Positions 9,130-19,500 of a stretch of DNA of 64,000 bases are shown one piece after another. The translations under genes and the position numbers were made by a program. The notes beneath the pieces were generated by a model. The model did not search any database. It had not been told where the DNA came from and worked only from the letters and a program-made list of their open reading frames with translations. How positions within the stretch are numbered: position 1 is the stretch's first letter; each line of letters starts with the position of its first letter. This DNA is from Rhizobium sp. CG5 (GTDB lineage: Bacteria > Pseudomonadota > Alphaproteobacteria > Rhizobiales > Rhizobiaceae): NCBI RefSeq assembly GCF_023701945.1, contig NZ_JABAEF010000024.1, positions 22,738 to 86,737 of the forward strand, given 5' to 3'.

Positions 9130-10386
9130 CTATTCGGCAGCCGTTTTATGGCCGTAGCGTTTTTCAATATAGCCGATGACCAGCGCTTCGAAATCGCCGG
9201 CGATATTGGGACCACGCAGCGTCAGCGCCTTTTCCCCATCGATGAATACGGGGGCGGCCGGATTCTCCCCCGTGCCGGGCAGCGAGATGCCGATATCGGC
9301 ATGCTTGCTTTCGCCGGGACCGTTGACGATGCAGCCCATGACCGCAACATTGAGACCCTCGACGCCGGGATATTTCTCGCGCCACACCGGCATGTTCTTG
9401 CGCAGGTCGTCCTGGATGCGCTGCGCCAGTTCCTGGAACACCGTCGACGTGGTGCGCCCGCAGCCGGGACAGGCGGCAACGACCGGCACGAACTGCCGGA
9501 AACCCATGACCTGCAGGATCTCCTGCGCCACCTGCACCTCACGGGTGCGGTCGCCGTTCGGCTCAGGCGTGAGCGACACGCGGATGGTATCGCCGATGCC
9601 ATGCTGCAGCACGTAACCCATGGCCGCCGACGAGGCGACGATGCCCTTGGTACCCATCCCCGCCTCGGTCAGCCCCAGATGCAAAGCGTGATCGGAGCGG
9701 GCTGCAATCATCGAATAGACGGCGATCAGGTCCTGCACCTGGCTCACCTTGGCCGACAGGATGATGCGGTTGCGCGCCAGGCCGATCTCTTCGGCCAGCT
9801 CCGCAGAGATCAGCGCCGACTGCACGATCGCCTCGCGCGTCACCTGCCGGGCCGACAGCGGAAAGCCCTCGGCCTGGTTGCGATCCATCAGGGTGGTCAG
9901 CAGTTCCTGATCGAGCGACCCCCAGTTGACACCGATGCGCACCGGCTTGTCGTAGCGGATCGCCATTTCGATGATGTCGGCGAACTGCTTGTCCTTCTTG
10001 TCCTTGAAGCCGACATTGCCCGGATTGATGCGGTATTTGGCCAGCGCCTCGGCACAGGCCGGATGATCCGCCAGCAGCCGATGACCGATATAATGGAAAT
10101 CGCCGATCAACGGCACATCCATGCCGAGCCGCAGCAGGCGCTCGCGGATCTTCGGCACGGCGGCCGCACTTTCGTCGCGGTCGACGGTGATGCGCACGAT
10201 CTCGGAACCGGCCTTGTAGAGGGCCGCCACCTGGGCCACTGTCGCATCCACATCGGCCGTATCGGTATTGGTCATCGACTGCACGACGACCGGTGCCCCA
10301 CCGCCAACGATCACGCCGCCGACATCGACGGCCACCGATGCGCGGCGCGGTTTGGGATCAAAGTCTTCAGCTTGCGCCATGGTCAT
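9130..10386 (-). CDS. ispG: 4-hydroxy-3-methylbut-2-en-1-yl diphosphate synthase IspG
   Basis: IspG is the sixth enzyme of the methylerythritol phosphate pathway. It uses a [4Fe-4S] cluster to convert the cyclic diphosphate into HMBPP. The 418-residue protein has the N-terminal TIM-barrel signatures VVQSMTNTDTADVDATV, GSEIVRITVD and YRINPGNVGF. In the C-terminal half it has the cluster-binding Cys in ACPGCGRTTS and MGCIVNGPGESKHADIG. Length fits the alphaproteobacterial form. The ATG at 10386 is used; a second ATG two codons in is possible. With ispA at 6.6 kb it shows isoprenoid synthesis through the MEP route. Confidence 0.96.
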   Translation of the reverse strand: MTMAQAEDFDPKPRRASVAVDVGGVIVGGGAPVVVQSMTNTDTADVDATVAQVAALYKAGSEIVRITVDRDESAAAVPKIRERLLRLGMDVPLIGDFHYIGHRLLADHPACAEALAKYRINPGNVGFKDKKDKQFADIIEMAIRYDKPVRIGVNWGSLDQELLTTLMDRNQAEGFPLSARQVTREAIVQSALISAELAEEIGLARNRIILSAKVSQVQDLIAVYSMIAARSDHALHLGLTEAGMGTKGIVASSAAMGYVLQHGIGDTIRVSLTPEPNGDRTREVQVAQEILQVMGFRQFVPVVAACPGCGRTTSTVFQELAQRIQDDLRKNMPVWREKYPGVEGLNVAVMGCIVNGPGESKHADIGISLPGTGENPAAPVFIDGEKALTLRGPNIAGDFEALVIGYIEKRYGHKTAAE

Positions 10387-10522
10387 GCTCTCGAAGCGCG
10401 GAAATCTGACATTTCAGGTGGATCAAACATGCCCTCTTGTCAACAGCATGGCAAAGGGGACGCGTGTCGACAAGAGATTGACGGAGTCACATTTGCCGTA
10501 TCGCCGATGGGATATTCCCGGG

Positions 10523-11680
10523 TCAATCCTGCTTGATCCGGTCCGCATAACGCGCCAGGCCGGACAACAGCAGCACGACGACATTGAGCAGCGAGACGCA
10601 GGTGAAGACCACCGACAGCGACACATGCTCGGCGATGAAGCCGATCAGCGACGGGGCGAACAGGATGCCGGAATAGCCCATGGTCGTCACCACCGACAAA
10701 CCGATGCCCGGTGCCATGCCCGGCAGGTTGCCGGCCGCCGAAAAGGCGATCGGCACCATGTTGGAAATGCCGATGCCGGCCACCGCAAAGCCGATGATCG
10801 CCACGATGGCATTGGGTGCCAGACCGGCAATGACAAGGCCGGTCAGCGATAGAACCGTACAGGTGCGCAGCGTGGCGACCGCCCCGAAACGGTCGCGCAC
10901 CAGATCGCCGGCAAACCGCATGACCGCCATGGTCATGGAGAAGGCGGCAAACCCGAAGCCGGACACGGCAACCGACGCACCAAGCTCATTGCGCAGATAG
11001 AGCGCCCCCCAATCCAGCACCGCTCCTTCGGGGATCATCGAAAACAGGGCGATCAGGCCGACCAGCCAGGGCAGCGGCGACAGGGGCAGCCGGGCACGCT
11101 TATGACCTTCGGCGGCATGCGGCCTGTCGGCCAGGATCAGCGGCCAGGCGATGGCAAACAGGCCGGCGGCGATGGCGGTCACCACCACGGCATGGGTGAC
11201 CGGCCCGAACCGGGCGATCAACAGACCGCCGAGCGCCGCACCGAATAGGCCGCCGAGGCTCCAGAAGGCATGGCAGGACGACATGATCGATCGCCGCATC
11301 TGCCGCTCGACCTCGACGGCATTGACGTTCATCGCCACATCCATCGCCCCGGTCAGTCCGCCGAACAGAAAGATCGCCACACCCGCCGTCCAGACATTGC
11401 CGACCAGCGTGACGCCAAGCAATGTCGGCAGGAACAGGATGGTCGTCACTTCCACGACATGCCTGGACCCAAAGCGGGCGATCTGGCCTCCCGCCAGCGG
11501 CATCAGGATGAGCGACCCCAGGCCGAAGACCAGCAGCATGATCCCGAGACTGCTTTCCGACAGGGCCAGCCGCGCCGCGAATTCGGGAATCTTCGTCGCC
11601 CAGGACCCGATGACAAAACCATTCAACAGAAACAGCAGCGACACCGCGACCCGAGTACGGGGTAGTTTAATACTGAGCAT
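10523..11680 (-). CDS. Major facilitator superfamily transporter
   Basis: A 385-residue protein with about twelve hydrophobic helices and the MFS loop 2-3 type motif LPLAGGQIARFGSRHV. It starts VAVSLLFLLNGFVIGSWATK and contains FLFGGLTGAMDVAMNVNAVE. That is a pattern I associate with MFS proteins of the YbjJ/FucP-like group that lack known substrates. Inner membrane. It lies between ispG and the capsule locus on the same strand as the kpsMTE arm but separated from it by 144 bases of AT-rich DNA, so I do not count it as a capsule gene. Confidence 0.85.
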   Translation of the reverse strand: MLSIKLPRTRVAVSLLFLLNGFVIGSWATKIPEFAARLALSESSLGIMLLVFGLGSLILMPLAGGQIARFGSRHVVEVTTILFLPTLLGVTLVGNVWTAGVAIFLFGGLTGAMDVAMNVNAVEVERQMRRSIMSSCHAFWSLGGLFGAALGGLLIARFGPVTHAVVVTAIAAGLFAIAWPLILADRPHAAEGHKRARLPLSPLPWLVGLIALFSMIPEGAVLDWGALYLRNELGASVAVSGFGFAAFSMTMAVMRFAGDLVRDRFGAVATLRTCTVLSLTGLVIAGLAPNAIVAIIGFAVAGIGISNMVPIAFSAAGNLPGMAPGIGLSVVTTMGYSGILFAPSLIGFIAEHVSLSVVFTCVSLLNVVVLLLSGLARYADRIKQD

Positions 11681-11824
11681 GGATCAAAAGTCCTGTGGCG
11701 CGGGAAATACCAAGTCTCGATAACGGCTCGAAAATTATTTAAATCGATTGAAATCGCAACCGCAAAAGCTTCGGTGCGTCTCACATTTTATGTCGCCCCG
11801 ACATGCTGTTTCGAAAGCGGACGA

Positions 11825-13327
11825 TCAGTTTTTGTTGGAGTGCGCCAGCAGCGCCGACAGCCTGCCGGACAGGAAGGTGCGTATCCCGTCGTCATTGCGC
11901 ACGTTAGCGGCAAAATCCGTCCGCAGCGAATACAGAAGCGCCTCGATCTCCTCCATCGATGCCGGTAGCCGATCGGGCTCGAAGAGCCTGGCAAAGTCTC
12001 CGCGAGCCCGCATCTGGAAGGTTCCTGCCTGATACTCGCTGGCACCGAACGTATAGACCGGCTTTCCATGCAGAAGCGCCTCGGCGCCGACGCTGGAATT
12101 CACCACGCAAACCGCGCAGGATTTCGAGATCAGGCCATGGATCGACTCCTGGCTGACCGAAAAAAGCCCCCGCCGTTCGCCCCGGCGGAGCACATGTGCG
12201 ACCTCCCAGGACCGACACAGCGGATGACGCTTGACCACCACCGGGATGTTCCTCGCCCGGCAGGCCAGGCTGACCTCCTCGAGCATGTCGAACATATGCA
12301 CATGCGCCAACCGCTGCACCGCGTCATCGACCACCTGCAGGGCCACGAAGACATGGGGAGGGGCCGTAGGGCGGGCGGGGTCCTGATCGGGCTGCTCGTA
12401 TTTCGACTGATTTCCAGCGATCAGCGCCAGGCGTTCGCCCGCGACGAAGGATTGGATTGCGGCACGGTCGATCGGCTGGGCCGGCAAGGGACACTTCGAA
12501 AAGTCGGACCAGCCGGAATATCCCGCCGTATCGACGCTGAAATAGGACCGTCGGTCGGTTTCCTTGACATGCAGCCCCTGCTTCGACGTTCCGACACTGT
12601 GGTAGGCGATATACGGACCGCTGTCTCCTGACAGAGTTCCGTGCTTTGCCAGTCGCGCCGCCACCCTGTACGGCGTCTGACGGGTATCGAGATCTTCAAA
12701 AACCAAGCGGAAGACTGTGCGGATATCGCTGCGAAAGCCGGGATAGTCCCGGAGATTCGAGCGAAACGCCGCACCGGGAATATGCACCGTTAGGCAGCCG
12801 GGCGTGCCATCGACGGCCTCACCCCGGGCGCGCCGCCGCAGATCCTGGCGTGCCGCGTCGATGGCAGGGCGCCAGGGCGCGCATTCGGCTTTCAGGGCCC
12901 CGACCTCGCGACACAGTTCTTCCGCCCCACCGATGCCCGCTCTTTGCCCGTTCTCCGCAAGCTCCGCTGCCTTGTCCAGATCAAACACGGCCATATGGAA
13001 CTGCACGAGTTCGCTCAGGAAGGCAGGGCGCCTGCCCATTCGGCGCTCAACATCTACGGCAGCCGCAAAGGCGCGCCGCAGCAAGCGGCGAAAGGATCGT
13101 TCGTCGCCTGAACTTTCGGCGATCATGGCAACATTCAGCGGAAAACTCGGCATGTACGGCGCAACCCGCATGACGAATGACGCGAGCACGACGCTCTCCC
13201 ATGCGGCGCGATCCCGGACCGAGGGGCCGCAGCCCAACAGACGACTCATCGGCGAGAAGGCCAGCCACGCCTTCAATCCGTCGTGCCGTCGGATCCAAGC
13301 CTCGCCGGCATCAATCAGGGAACTCAT
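11825..13327 (-). CDS. Capsule polysaccharide synthesis glycosyltransferase-like protein
   Basis: A 500-residue cytoplasmic protein. The C-terminal half resembles the capsule-synthesis family that includes KpsC, KpsS and LipB. Visible pieces are VVKRHPLCRSWEVA, SQESIHGLISKSCAV, and VVNSSVGAEALLHGKPVYTF, the nucleotide-sugar domain with its conserved Ser and Gly. The N-terminal 200 residues are helical and unlike known families. It could transfer a sugar (Kdo or another) to the capsule or its lipid anchor. It lies 170 bases downstream of kpsE on the same strand, so it is probably the fourth gene of kpsM-kpsT-kpsE. The start at MSSLIDAGEA lacks a strong ribosome-binding site, so an upstream start is possible. 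Confidence 0.7.
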   Translation of the reverse strand: MSSLIDAGEAWIRRHDGLKAWLAFSPMSRLLGCGPSVRDRAAWESVVLASFVMRVAPYMPSFPLNVAMIAESSGDERSFRRLLRRAFAAAVDVERRMGRRPAFLSELVQFHMAVFDLDKAAELAENGQRAGIGGAEELCREVGALKAECAPWRPAIDAARQDLRRRARGEAVDGTPGCLTVHIPGAAFRSNLRDYPGFRSDIRTVFRLVFEDLDTRQTPYRVAARLAKHGTLSGDSGPYIAYHSVGTSKQGLHVKETDRRSYFSVDTAGYSGWSDFSKCPLPAQPIDRAAIQSFVAGERLALIAGNQSKYEQPDQDPARPTAPPHVFVALQVVDDAVQRLAHVHMFDMLEEVSLACRARNIPVVVKRHPLCRSWEVAHVLRRGERRGLFSVSQESIHGLISKSCAVCVVNSSVGAEALLHGKPVYTFGASEYQAGTFQMRARGDFARLFEPDRLPASMEEIEALLYSLRTDFAANVRNDDGIRTFLSGRLSALLAHSNKN

Positions 13328-13487
13328 GGTCAATGGTATTCTCAACAGGTCCAGGAAGGTCTTTGACGAACGGCATGGTACGCGGCTCGGAGCGACCATG
13401 GACCGCATTGCGCAACAGTTCCGGACGGCTACCCTCGCCTGCCTAAGGGCGGACGAAGGCCGAGCACGGATCCGGCTGCGTGCCGGA

Positions 13488-13511
13488 CGCGACCGGCTAA
13501 GCCCGGTCGCG
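13488..13511 (-). other. Perfect hairpin across the kpsE stop codon
   Basis: A 9-bp perfect inverted repeat (CGCGACCGG/CCGGTCGCG) with a 6-base loop that contains the kpsE stop codon TAG. No T-run follows, so it is not a classical terminator. It could stabilise or attenuate the transcript between kpsE and the downstream gene. Confidence 0.5.
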
Positions 13512-14825
13512 AATGTTGTAATAGCTCATCGTCAGCACGCCCCAGACGAATAGGCCTGCCAGCAGAACAAGGAACGAGTTCAGCCAACGAGCTGGGTACT
13601 GGGCCAGTTCCGACAGGGTCGGATTGACGAAAACAGCCAGATAACGCTGCTTGCCATTGGCATCCATTCTGGCCGATTCCATGCTGGCCAAAGCGGCCGT
13701 ATAGGTCCGCTCGGCAAATTCTCGTTCGGTCTCGAGCTGTTCGTAGACCTGGAGGCGCCCCGCCACGTCCTGACCGGCCGGCTGGCCATTGGCCGCCTGG
13801 CCCGTCGCGCCGCCGCTGCCGAGCCGCTGACGTTCGAAGTCGATCTGCTTTTCGATGCTGCCGATCGTGGCCTTCAGGACCCGGATCCGCGGCGTGTCTT
13901 CGCCCATCTGGGCGCGCGCCGTCGAAAGATCAGCATTCAGAGAAGCCAACTTCTGCTCCAGTCCGCCGACCAACTGGGTCGCCAGCTTTGCTCCCTCGAT
14001 GGGATCGACTTCCTGGGAAACGTCGCGGAATTCGCGCAAGGCGATCCGGGCATCAGCCAGACGCTTCTCCGCCAGCAGAATTTCCGATCGAGCGGTCTTG
14101 AGAACTTCCTCGCGGGCCTTCATCGACAGATCGTTAATCAGCGCTTCGCAGCGCGCCAGAACGAAATTGGTAATTTCTTGTGACTGCGCCGGATCGAACG
14201 ACTTGATTTCCAGCTGCATGATGCCGGAACTCATGTCAAAATTCATGGATGCCATGCGACGCCAGTAAGCAAGCTTGTCCTCGATCGGCAGGTGTTTGCC
14301 GATGCCGTAGACGAAGTCTGCGCCGCGTCTCTTGAACAGGTCTTCAAGGTTGAAATGCTGGTCAAGCTCCGCGACCATGCGTTCGCTCATGACATAGTCC
14401 ATGAGGATATAGGAATCAGACGCCGTGTTGGTACTGGAAGATTGCGCGAACATGCCCAGAATATCCGAGGCGGCTCCCACCGAATCGATACTTCTCACCG
14501 AAAACGATGCCGAGGAATGATACTGGTCCGCAGCCACGAACAACATGTAGCTCGTGCCCACAACTGCCGGAGCAACAACCAGACCCAGGAACGAAGCCGC
14601 AATCACCATATGGCGCAGTTTCAGGCGCGCCAGCAGCGTCTTCTTCTGCTTGGGAGACGCAACGCGTTGCTTGCCGGGGGCGTCTAGGAGACTCTCCAGA
14701 ACCCGGACATTGGGATGGCTTCCCTGGCGGGTCGCTCTTTCCGGGCTCCGCTTCTCAACAGCAGCGGCAGCCTGCCTGACGGGACGCGCGGAACCTTTTC
14801 CGGAAATATCCTTTACGTTGTCCAT
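13497..14825 (-). CDS. kpsE: Capsule export inner-membrane protein, KpsE/BexC/CtrB type
   Basis: A 442-residue polysaccharide co-polymerase family protein that links the ABC transporter to the outer-membrane exporter. An N-terminal basic cytoplasmic region of about 70 residues precedes a transmembrane helix (about 73-98, MVIAASFLGLVVAPAVVGTS). The periplasmic domain starts DQYHSSASFSVRS and contains a long coiled coil (about residues 230-335). A second membrane helix lies near the end (SFLVLLAGLFVWGVLTM) with a short cytoplasmic tail. The ATG overlaps the kpsT stop codon by one base, showing tight coupling. KpsE works with KpsM, KpsT and a KpsD-type protein; a KpsD-like gene is present at 29.3 kb. 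Rhizobial homologues are also named rkpR. Confidence 0.9.
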   Translation of the reverse strand: MDNVKDISGKGSARPVRQAAAAVEKRSPERATRQGSHPNVRVLESLLDAPGKQRVASPKQKKTLLARLKLRHMVIAASFLGLVVAPAVVGTSYMLFVAADQYHSSASFSVRSIDSVGAASDILGMFAQSSSTNTASDSYILMDYVMSERMVAELDQHFNLEDLFKRRGADFVYGIGKHLPIEDKLAYWRRMASMNFDMSSGIMQLEIKSFDPAQSQEITNFVLARCEALINDLSMKAREEVLKTARSEILLAEKRLADARIALREFRDVSQEVDPIEGAKLATQLVGGLEQKLASLNADLSTARAQMGEDTPRIRVLKATIGSIEKQIDFERQRLGSGGATGQAANGQPAGQDVAGRLQVYEQLETEREFAERTYTAALASMESARMDANGKQRYLAVFVNPTLSELAQYPARWLNSFLVLLAGLFVWGVLTMSYYNIRDRA

Positions 14826-15484
14826 CAGCTTTCCTTCATATTCTTATTGTGGGCGCGAATAGCGTCTTCGACATCATCGAAATAAGACAATTTGCCTTTT
14901 TCCAGGACGATGCCGCATGTGCAATATTCTCTGATCGTACTCGTGCTGTGCGAGACCATCACAACATCGGAGCTCTGCAACTTCGTCTCGAACACCTGCC
15001 GGCATTTTTTCTTGAAATTCACATCGCCGACAGCGGTCACTTCATCGACGAGATAATAGTCGAATTCTACTCCCATGCTGACGCCGAAGGCAAGGCGTGC
15101 CTTCATGCCCGAAGAGTAGCTTCCAACCGGCGCCCGAAAGAAGGCCCCGAGTTCTGCAAAATCCTCGACATAGGCGATGAGAGCCTCGCTGTCGACACCA
15201 TAGATCCGGGCAACGAAGCGAACGCTCTGCTCGCCCGTCATGTTAGGCTGAAAACTACCAGCAAAGCCGAGCGGCCAGGATGTCTTGCCGCGCTTGACGA
15301 TACGGCCACTGTCCAGTCGAATAGTTCCTGCCAGCAGACGAAGCATTGTCGATTTGCCAGCACCATTCCGGCCAAGCAAACCGACGCTTTTGCCGCGCTG
15401 AATCGTCAGAGACACGTGATCAAGAATAGGCTTTCGCACATTCTTCGCATAAACGATCTTGGTTGCATCTTCCAATCTGATCAT
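14825..15484 (-). CDS. kpsT: Capsule ABC transporter ATP-binding protein KpsT
   Basis: This 219-residue ATPase powers capsule polysaccharide export across the inner membrane with KpsM. It has Walker A GRNGAGKST at 38-46 and the signature SYSSGMKARLAF near 122-133. Walker B is YYLVDEVTAVGD with Asp147 and Glu148, and the switch His179 lies in VSHS. GFAGSFQPNMTGEQSVRF is typical of polysaccharide exporters. The chosen ATG overlaps the kpsM stop by four bases (ATGA); length equals that of KpsT. An in-frame upstream extension inside kpsM is rejected. Confidence 0.95.
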   Translation of the reverse strand: MIRLEDATKIVYAKNVRKPILDHVSLTIQRGKSVGLLGRNGAGKSTMLRLLAGTIRLDSGRIVKRGKTSWPLGFAGSFQPNMTGEQSVRFVARIYGVDSEALIAYVEDFAELGAFFRAPVGSYSSGMKARLAFGVSMGVEFDYYLVDEVTAVGDVNFKKKCRQVFETKLQSSDVVMVSHSTSTIREYCTCGIVLEKGKLSYFDDVEDAIRAHNKNMKES

Positions 15485-16248
15485 TCGTTTCTCAATACTC
15501 TCGACGATCTCGTAAAGATCAGCATTCCCAAAAACAGTGCACAAAAGATGAAGGTATACATGTAATCGATGTTCAACGCATCGCCACGATATTCAGGATA
15601 GAAGCCGGTCCGAAATAAAATGACGACATGAACAATAGGGTTAAGCAATAATACCTCACGAAACGGATGAGGAATATGATCGGGCAGGAAGAAAACCCCT
15701 GACATAAGCATGAGCGGTTTCGTGACGATTCCGTATATTTTTTCGTAAAGCGCAGAGCGGGCAAACAGGACCGCGTTTCCCATGCCGATACCCAGTGCGA
15801 GAAGGCTTGCCGCCGTTGTCGCCTCCAGAATCGCCAGCCAGTTAAGGGCTGGTGCATTGTGCAACGTCAAAAGAATCGCACCGAGGATAATGAAGGCGAC
15901 CACCGACATTGTCCCAAACTGAAGGAAGAAGCGCGCCGTGACGGTATCGATGGGTGCCACGTTCGGATAATTGAGCAAAGCTTTATTGCCCTTCACGGCG
16001 CTGCTGAGATAGTTCACGGTCGAACTGTAGAAATTGAAGGCGATATAGCCAGTGGCAAAAAACAGCGGAAAGCTGGTGCCAAGCGCCGGCGCGCGGGCTA
16101 TGACCTGAAACAGCAATGTCAGCAGCGCAACATGCGCCGCAGGATCCAGCAGCGCCCAGATATAGCCGCCGGGCTTGCTGCCGAACCGCGTCGACATCTC
16201 GCGAATCAACAAAGCCGACACGATCCGCGTATGCGCCTGCAAATACAT
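15481..16248 (-). CDS. kpsM: Capsule ABC transporter permease KpsM
   Basis: A 255-residue inner-membrane permease of the ABC-2 polysaccharide export family. The N-terminal SALLIREMSTRFGSKPGGYI and WALLDPAAHVALLTLLF match the conserved start of KpsM/CtrC proteins. About six membrane helices follow, with the C-terminal loop LLLNPIVHVVILFRTGFYPEY. The ATG at 16248 gives the length and N-terminus of KpsM. The frame is open to a TTG at 16311, which would add 21 basic residues without family support. First gene of kpsM-kpsT-kpsE, divergent from the large synthase gene. Confidence 0.92.
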   Translation of the reverse strand: MYLQAHTRIVSALLIREMSTRFGSKPGGYIWALLDPAAHVALLTLLFQVIARAPALGTSFPLFFATGYIAFNFYSSTVNYLSSAVKGNKALLNYPNVAPIDTVTARFFLQFGTMSVVAFIILGAILLTLHNAPALNWLAILEATTAASLLALGIGMGNAVLFARSALYEKIYGIVTKPLMLMSGVFFLPDHIPHPFREVLLLNPIVHVVILFRTGFYPEYRGDALNIDYMYTFIFCALFLGMLIFTRSSRVLRNE

Positions 16249-16317
16249 ATATATCAACGCCCGGTGGTTGCCGCGGATCCAAAACGGCCTGCGCTTACTC
16301 TTAAATCGCAATCTGCG

Positions 16318-16341
16318 ATATGAAAAATACTATATTCATAT
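16318..16341. promoter_or_regulatory. AT-rich inverted repeat in the divergent capsule control region
   Basis: ATATGAA and TTCATAT form a 7-base inverted repeat spaced by 10 bases in a very AT-rich patch between kpsM and the synthase gene. It could be an operator or UP-like element for both arms. No known regulator motif is matched. Confidence 0.4.
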
Positions 16342-16461
16342 CATTATGGCGAACTTTAGTCAGCCCCGAGCGTTGCCTGTCGAAATCCGTCACCAAGTCG
16401 AAGCCTCTTGTTGGGATTGGCAACCATTGGTCTTTCCAACACAACTCGCAGTCAATAGGAA

Positions 16462-16490
16462 TTGACGCCCAAACTTTGCTTCTCTAAGTG
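16462..16490 (+). promoter_or_regulatory. Possible sigma70-type promoter for the rkpA operon
   Basis: TTGACG at 16462-16467, a 17-base spacer and TAAGTG at 16485-16490, about 85 bases before the start codon. The -35 box is good and the -10 box is weak. Confidence 0.3.
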
Positions 16491-16573
16491 ACTATCTATC
16501 GAAGTTATGGGGCGTCGGGTGAAATGCCGCGACGGCTCGTGCCCTAAAGCTCGGAAAAATTGCGTTTGGATAG

Positions 16574-19500
16574 ATGAGTGTAGAAATCATTGGGCGGGCT
16601 TGTGTCGCGCCAGGGGCGAATTCGCCTGAAGAGCTTTTCGAGTTGTTGCGTGCCGGTACCTGCACGGTTTCCACTGTGCCTGGAGATCGGTGGGATCTTG
16701 CGCGTTTCTGGCATCCAGAAATGGGCGTCCCAGGCAAGTACTACACCTATTCCGCAGGCGTTCTGGACGATATCTATGGGTTTGACCCGGTGCTGTTCGG
16801 CATCTCGCGGCGCGAAGCCATGTTCATGGATCCGCAGCAACGGCTGCTGCTGGAACTGACATGGCGCGCCCTTGAGGACGCCAATATTCCGGTCAGCAGT
16901 CTGCATGGCGAAAACGTTGCCGTCTATGTCGGCGCCTCCAGCCTCGACCACGGCAATCTTTCCGTCGAAGACCCCGCAGCTCCCGGCCCGCATTTCATGA
17001 CCGGCAACACGCTTTCGGTCGTCGCCAACCGCATTTCTCACGTCTTTGGGTTGAACGGCCCGAGCCTGACCGTCGATACGGCTTGCTCCTCATCGTTGGT
17101 GGCTCTTGATCACGCCGTGCGGGCGCTGAACGCCGGAGAAGTCGATACCGCCATTGTCGGCGGCGTCAACATCCTCGTCCATCCCCTGCCTTTCGTCGGC
17201 TTTGCCCAGGCCCGCATGCTGTCCATGGACGGCCTGTGCAAGGCCTATGACAATGACGGCATCGGCTATGTCCGCGCTGAAGGCGCCGCCATTCTGGTGC
17301 TGCGCCGCAGTGATCGTGCGGCTCTTGAAGGCGACCGCAGTCACGCGACGATCGTCGCCAGCGGAACCAATGCCGCCGGCCGCACCAACGGCATTTCGCT
17401 GCCGTCGCGCGAAGCGCAGGCAGCCCTGCTGACCGCTGTTTATGTCGACAACGAGATCGATCCGGATCAGGTCGCCTTTATCGAAGGCCACGGAACCGGC
17501 ACCAAGGTCGGCGATCCCGCCGAAGTCTGGTCCCTTGGCACGGTCATCGGCTCGAGGCGCAAGGCACCGATCCCGATCGGCTCGATCAAGACGAATATCG
17601 GCCACGCCGAACCCGCATCCGGTCTTCTGGGTGTGATGAAGGCCATGATGGCGCTGGAGAACGACTATCTTCCGGCATCGCTGCATTTCCACACGCCCAA
17701 TGATTCGATTGATTTCGAAGGCCTGAACGTCCGAGTGGCCAGTGAGGCGATCGAGCTTGAAAAAAGTGCCAAGCCCCGGCTGGCGGGTATCAATTCGTTC
17801 GGCTTTGGCGGTGCCAACGCCCATGTCGTCATCTCTGATCCGAAGAAAAAGCCGTCTGCGACCGGCGCGAAGAAGGCCGCTGCAGCCCCGCTGTTCATGG
17901 CAAGCGCCCATACCGCAGAAAGCCTTGCCCAGTTGCTGAAGGGCTATTCAGCGCGATTCTCGGCGGCAGCCGACAGCAACGAGGCCGCGGCCGTCATTTC
18001 GGCCGCAGGCAGCAGCAGATCCGCGTTGCGCCACCGGTTTGTCGCCAGAGGCAGCACGGAGGAGATTGTTGCCGCGGTTGACGCCCATCTGGCATCTCCC
18101 GGCTCGGGACGAGGCGAAGTCGGAGAATCCATGTCGCGCGACCCCAAGGTGGCGCTGGTTTTCTCCGGTAACGGCTCGCAGTGGGCCGGCATGGGGCTCG
18201 ACGCCTTCGCGTCAAATGCTGAATTTCGCGCCTGTTTCTCGAAGATCGCCGCGCTTTTCAAGAACCATTCCGATATCGACCTGATCGAGGCCCTGTCCGA
18301 TCCGGCGCTGGATGAAAAGCTGTCGGATACCATGCTTGCCCAGCCGCTGCTGTTTGCGGTGCAGGCAGCCTTGTCGGATGCGCTTGTTGCCATGGGGTTG
18401 AACGTCACGGCAACTTACGGTCATTCCGTCGGCGAAGTGGCCGCGGCCTATGCCGCCGGCGCTCTCAGCCTGGAAGATGCCGTATCGGTGATTGCCAAGC
18501 GCTCCCTGCACCAGGCGGTCCTGGCCGGCGAGGGCACGATGGCGGCCGTGAAACTCGGCGAGGATGCAGCGCTTGAGCTTATCCGCGCGCTGGAACTGGA
18601 CGAACTCTTCGTTGCCGCGGTCAACGCGCCGAACTCGGTGACCATTTCGGGGTCCTACGACCAGATCAAGTTGCTCCGCGAAAAGGCGCGCAAGCGCAAG
18701 GTCGCGGTCCAGCTTCTCGATATCAACTATCCCTTCCATCACCCGCTCATCGACAAGGCAAAGGCGGCATTCTTCGGTGACGCTCCGAAAATCTCGCCGC
18801 GCAACTCGAAGATCGAGTTCATCTCGACCGTCACGGGTGCGACCCTGCAGGGCGAGGCGCTGACGCCGGAATACTGGTGGCAGAATGTTCGCCAGCCGGT
18901 GAAATTCCTGCAGGCCACCGAAGCGGCCATCGCTCTCGGCTGCAACGTATTCCTGGAAGTCTCGCCGCGGCCCATCCTTTCGGGCTATATCAGCGATATC
19001 GCCCAGCAGGTTTCTGCCGCCGTCAACGTCGTACCGACCCTCCAGCGCGAGGAAAACAAGGACGGCCAGGATCCGGTGTCGCAATCCATGGCGCGCGCTG
19101 TGGCTTTCGGCGCGGCTATCGATGAAAAACAGGTGTTCGGCAAGCGCGACGCCTTTGTGTCGCTGCCCGTGCTGCCGTTCGACAAGACCGATCTCCATCC
19201 CGAATCGACCAGCGACCGCGCCGATATCTTCGGCCGCACCCACCAGCAGGGCTACACGCTGGCCGGCTGGCGGGTGGACCCCAATGGCACGAACTGGAAG
19301 AACCATGTCGATGCCTATCTCTTCCCGGATCTGGCCGAGCATGTGGTGGACGATCGCGCCATCCTGCCCGGCAGCGGTTTCATCGAGATCGCTCTGTCGG
19401 CCGCACGCCTGCACTTCTCAAGCGATCATATCGAGATCTCGAACCTCGAAATCGTGCGCCCGCTGGAACTGAGCAAGAACCGTCTGTTCGAACTCTCGAC

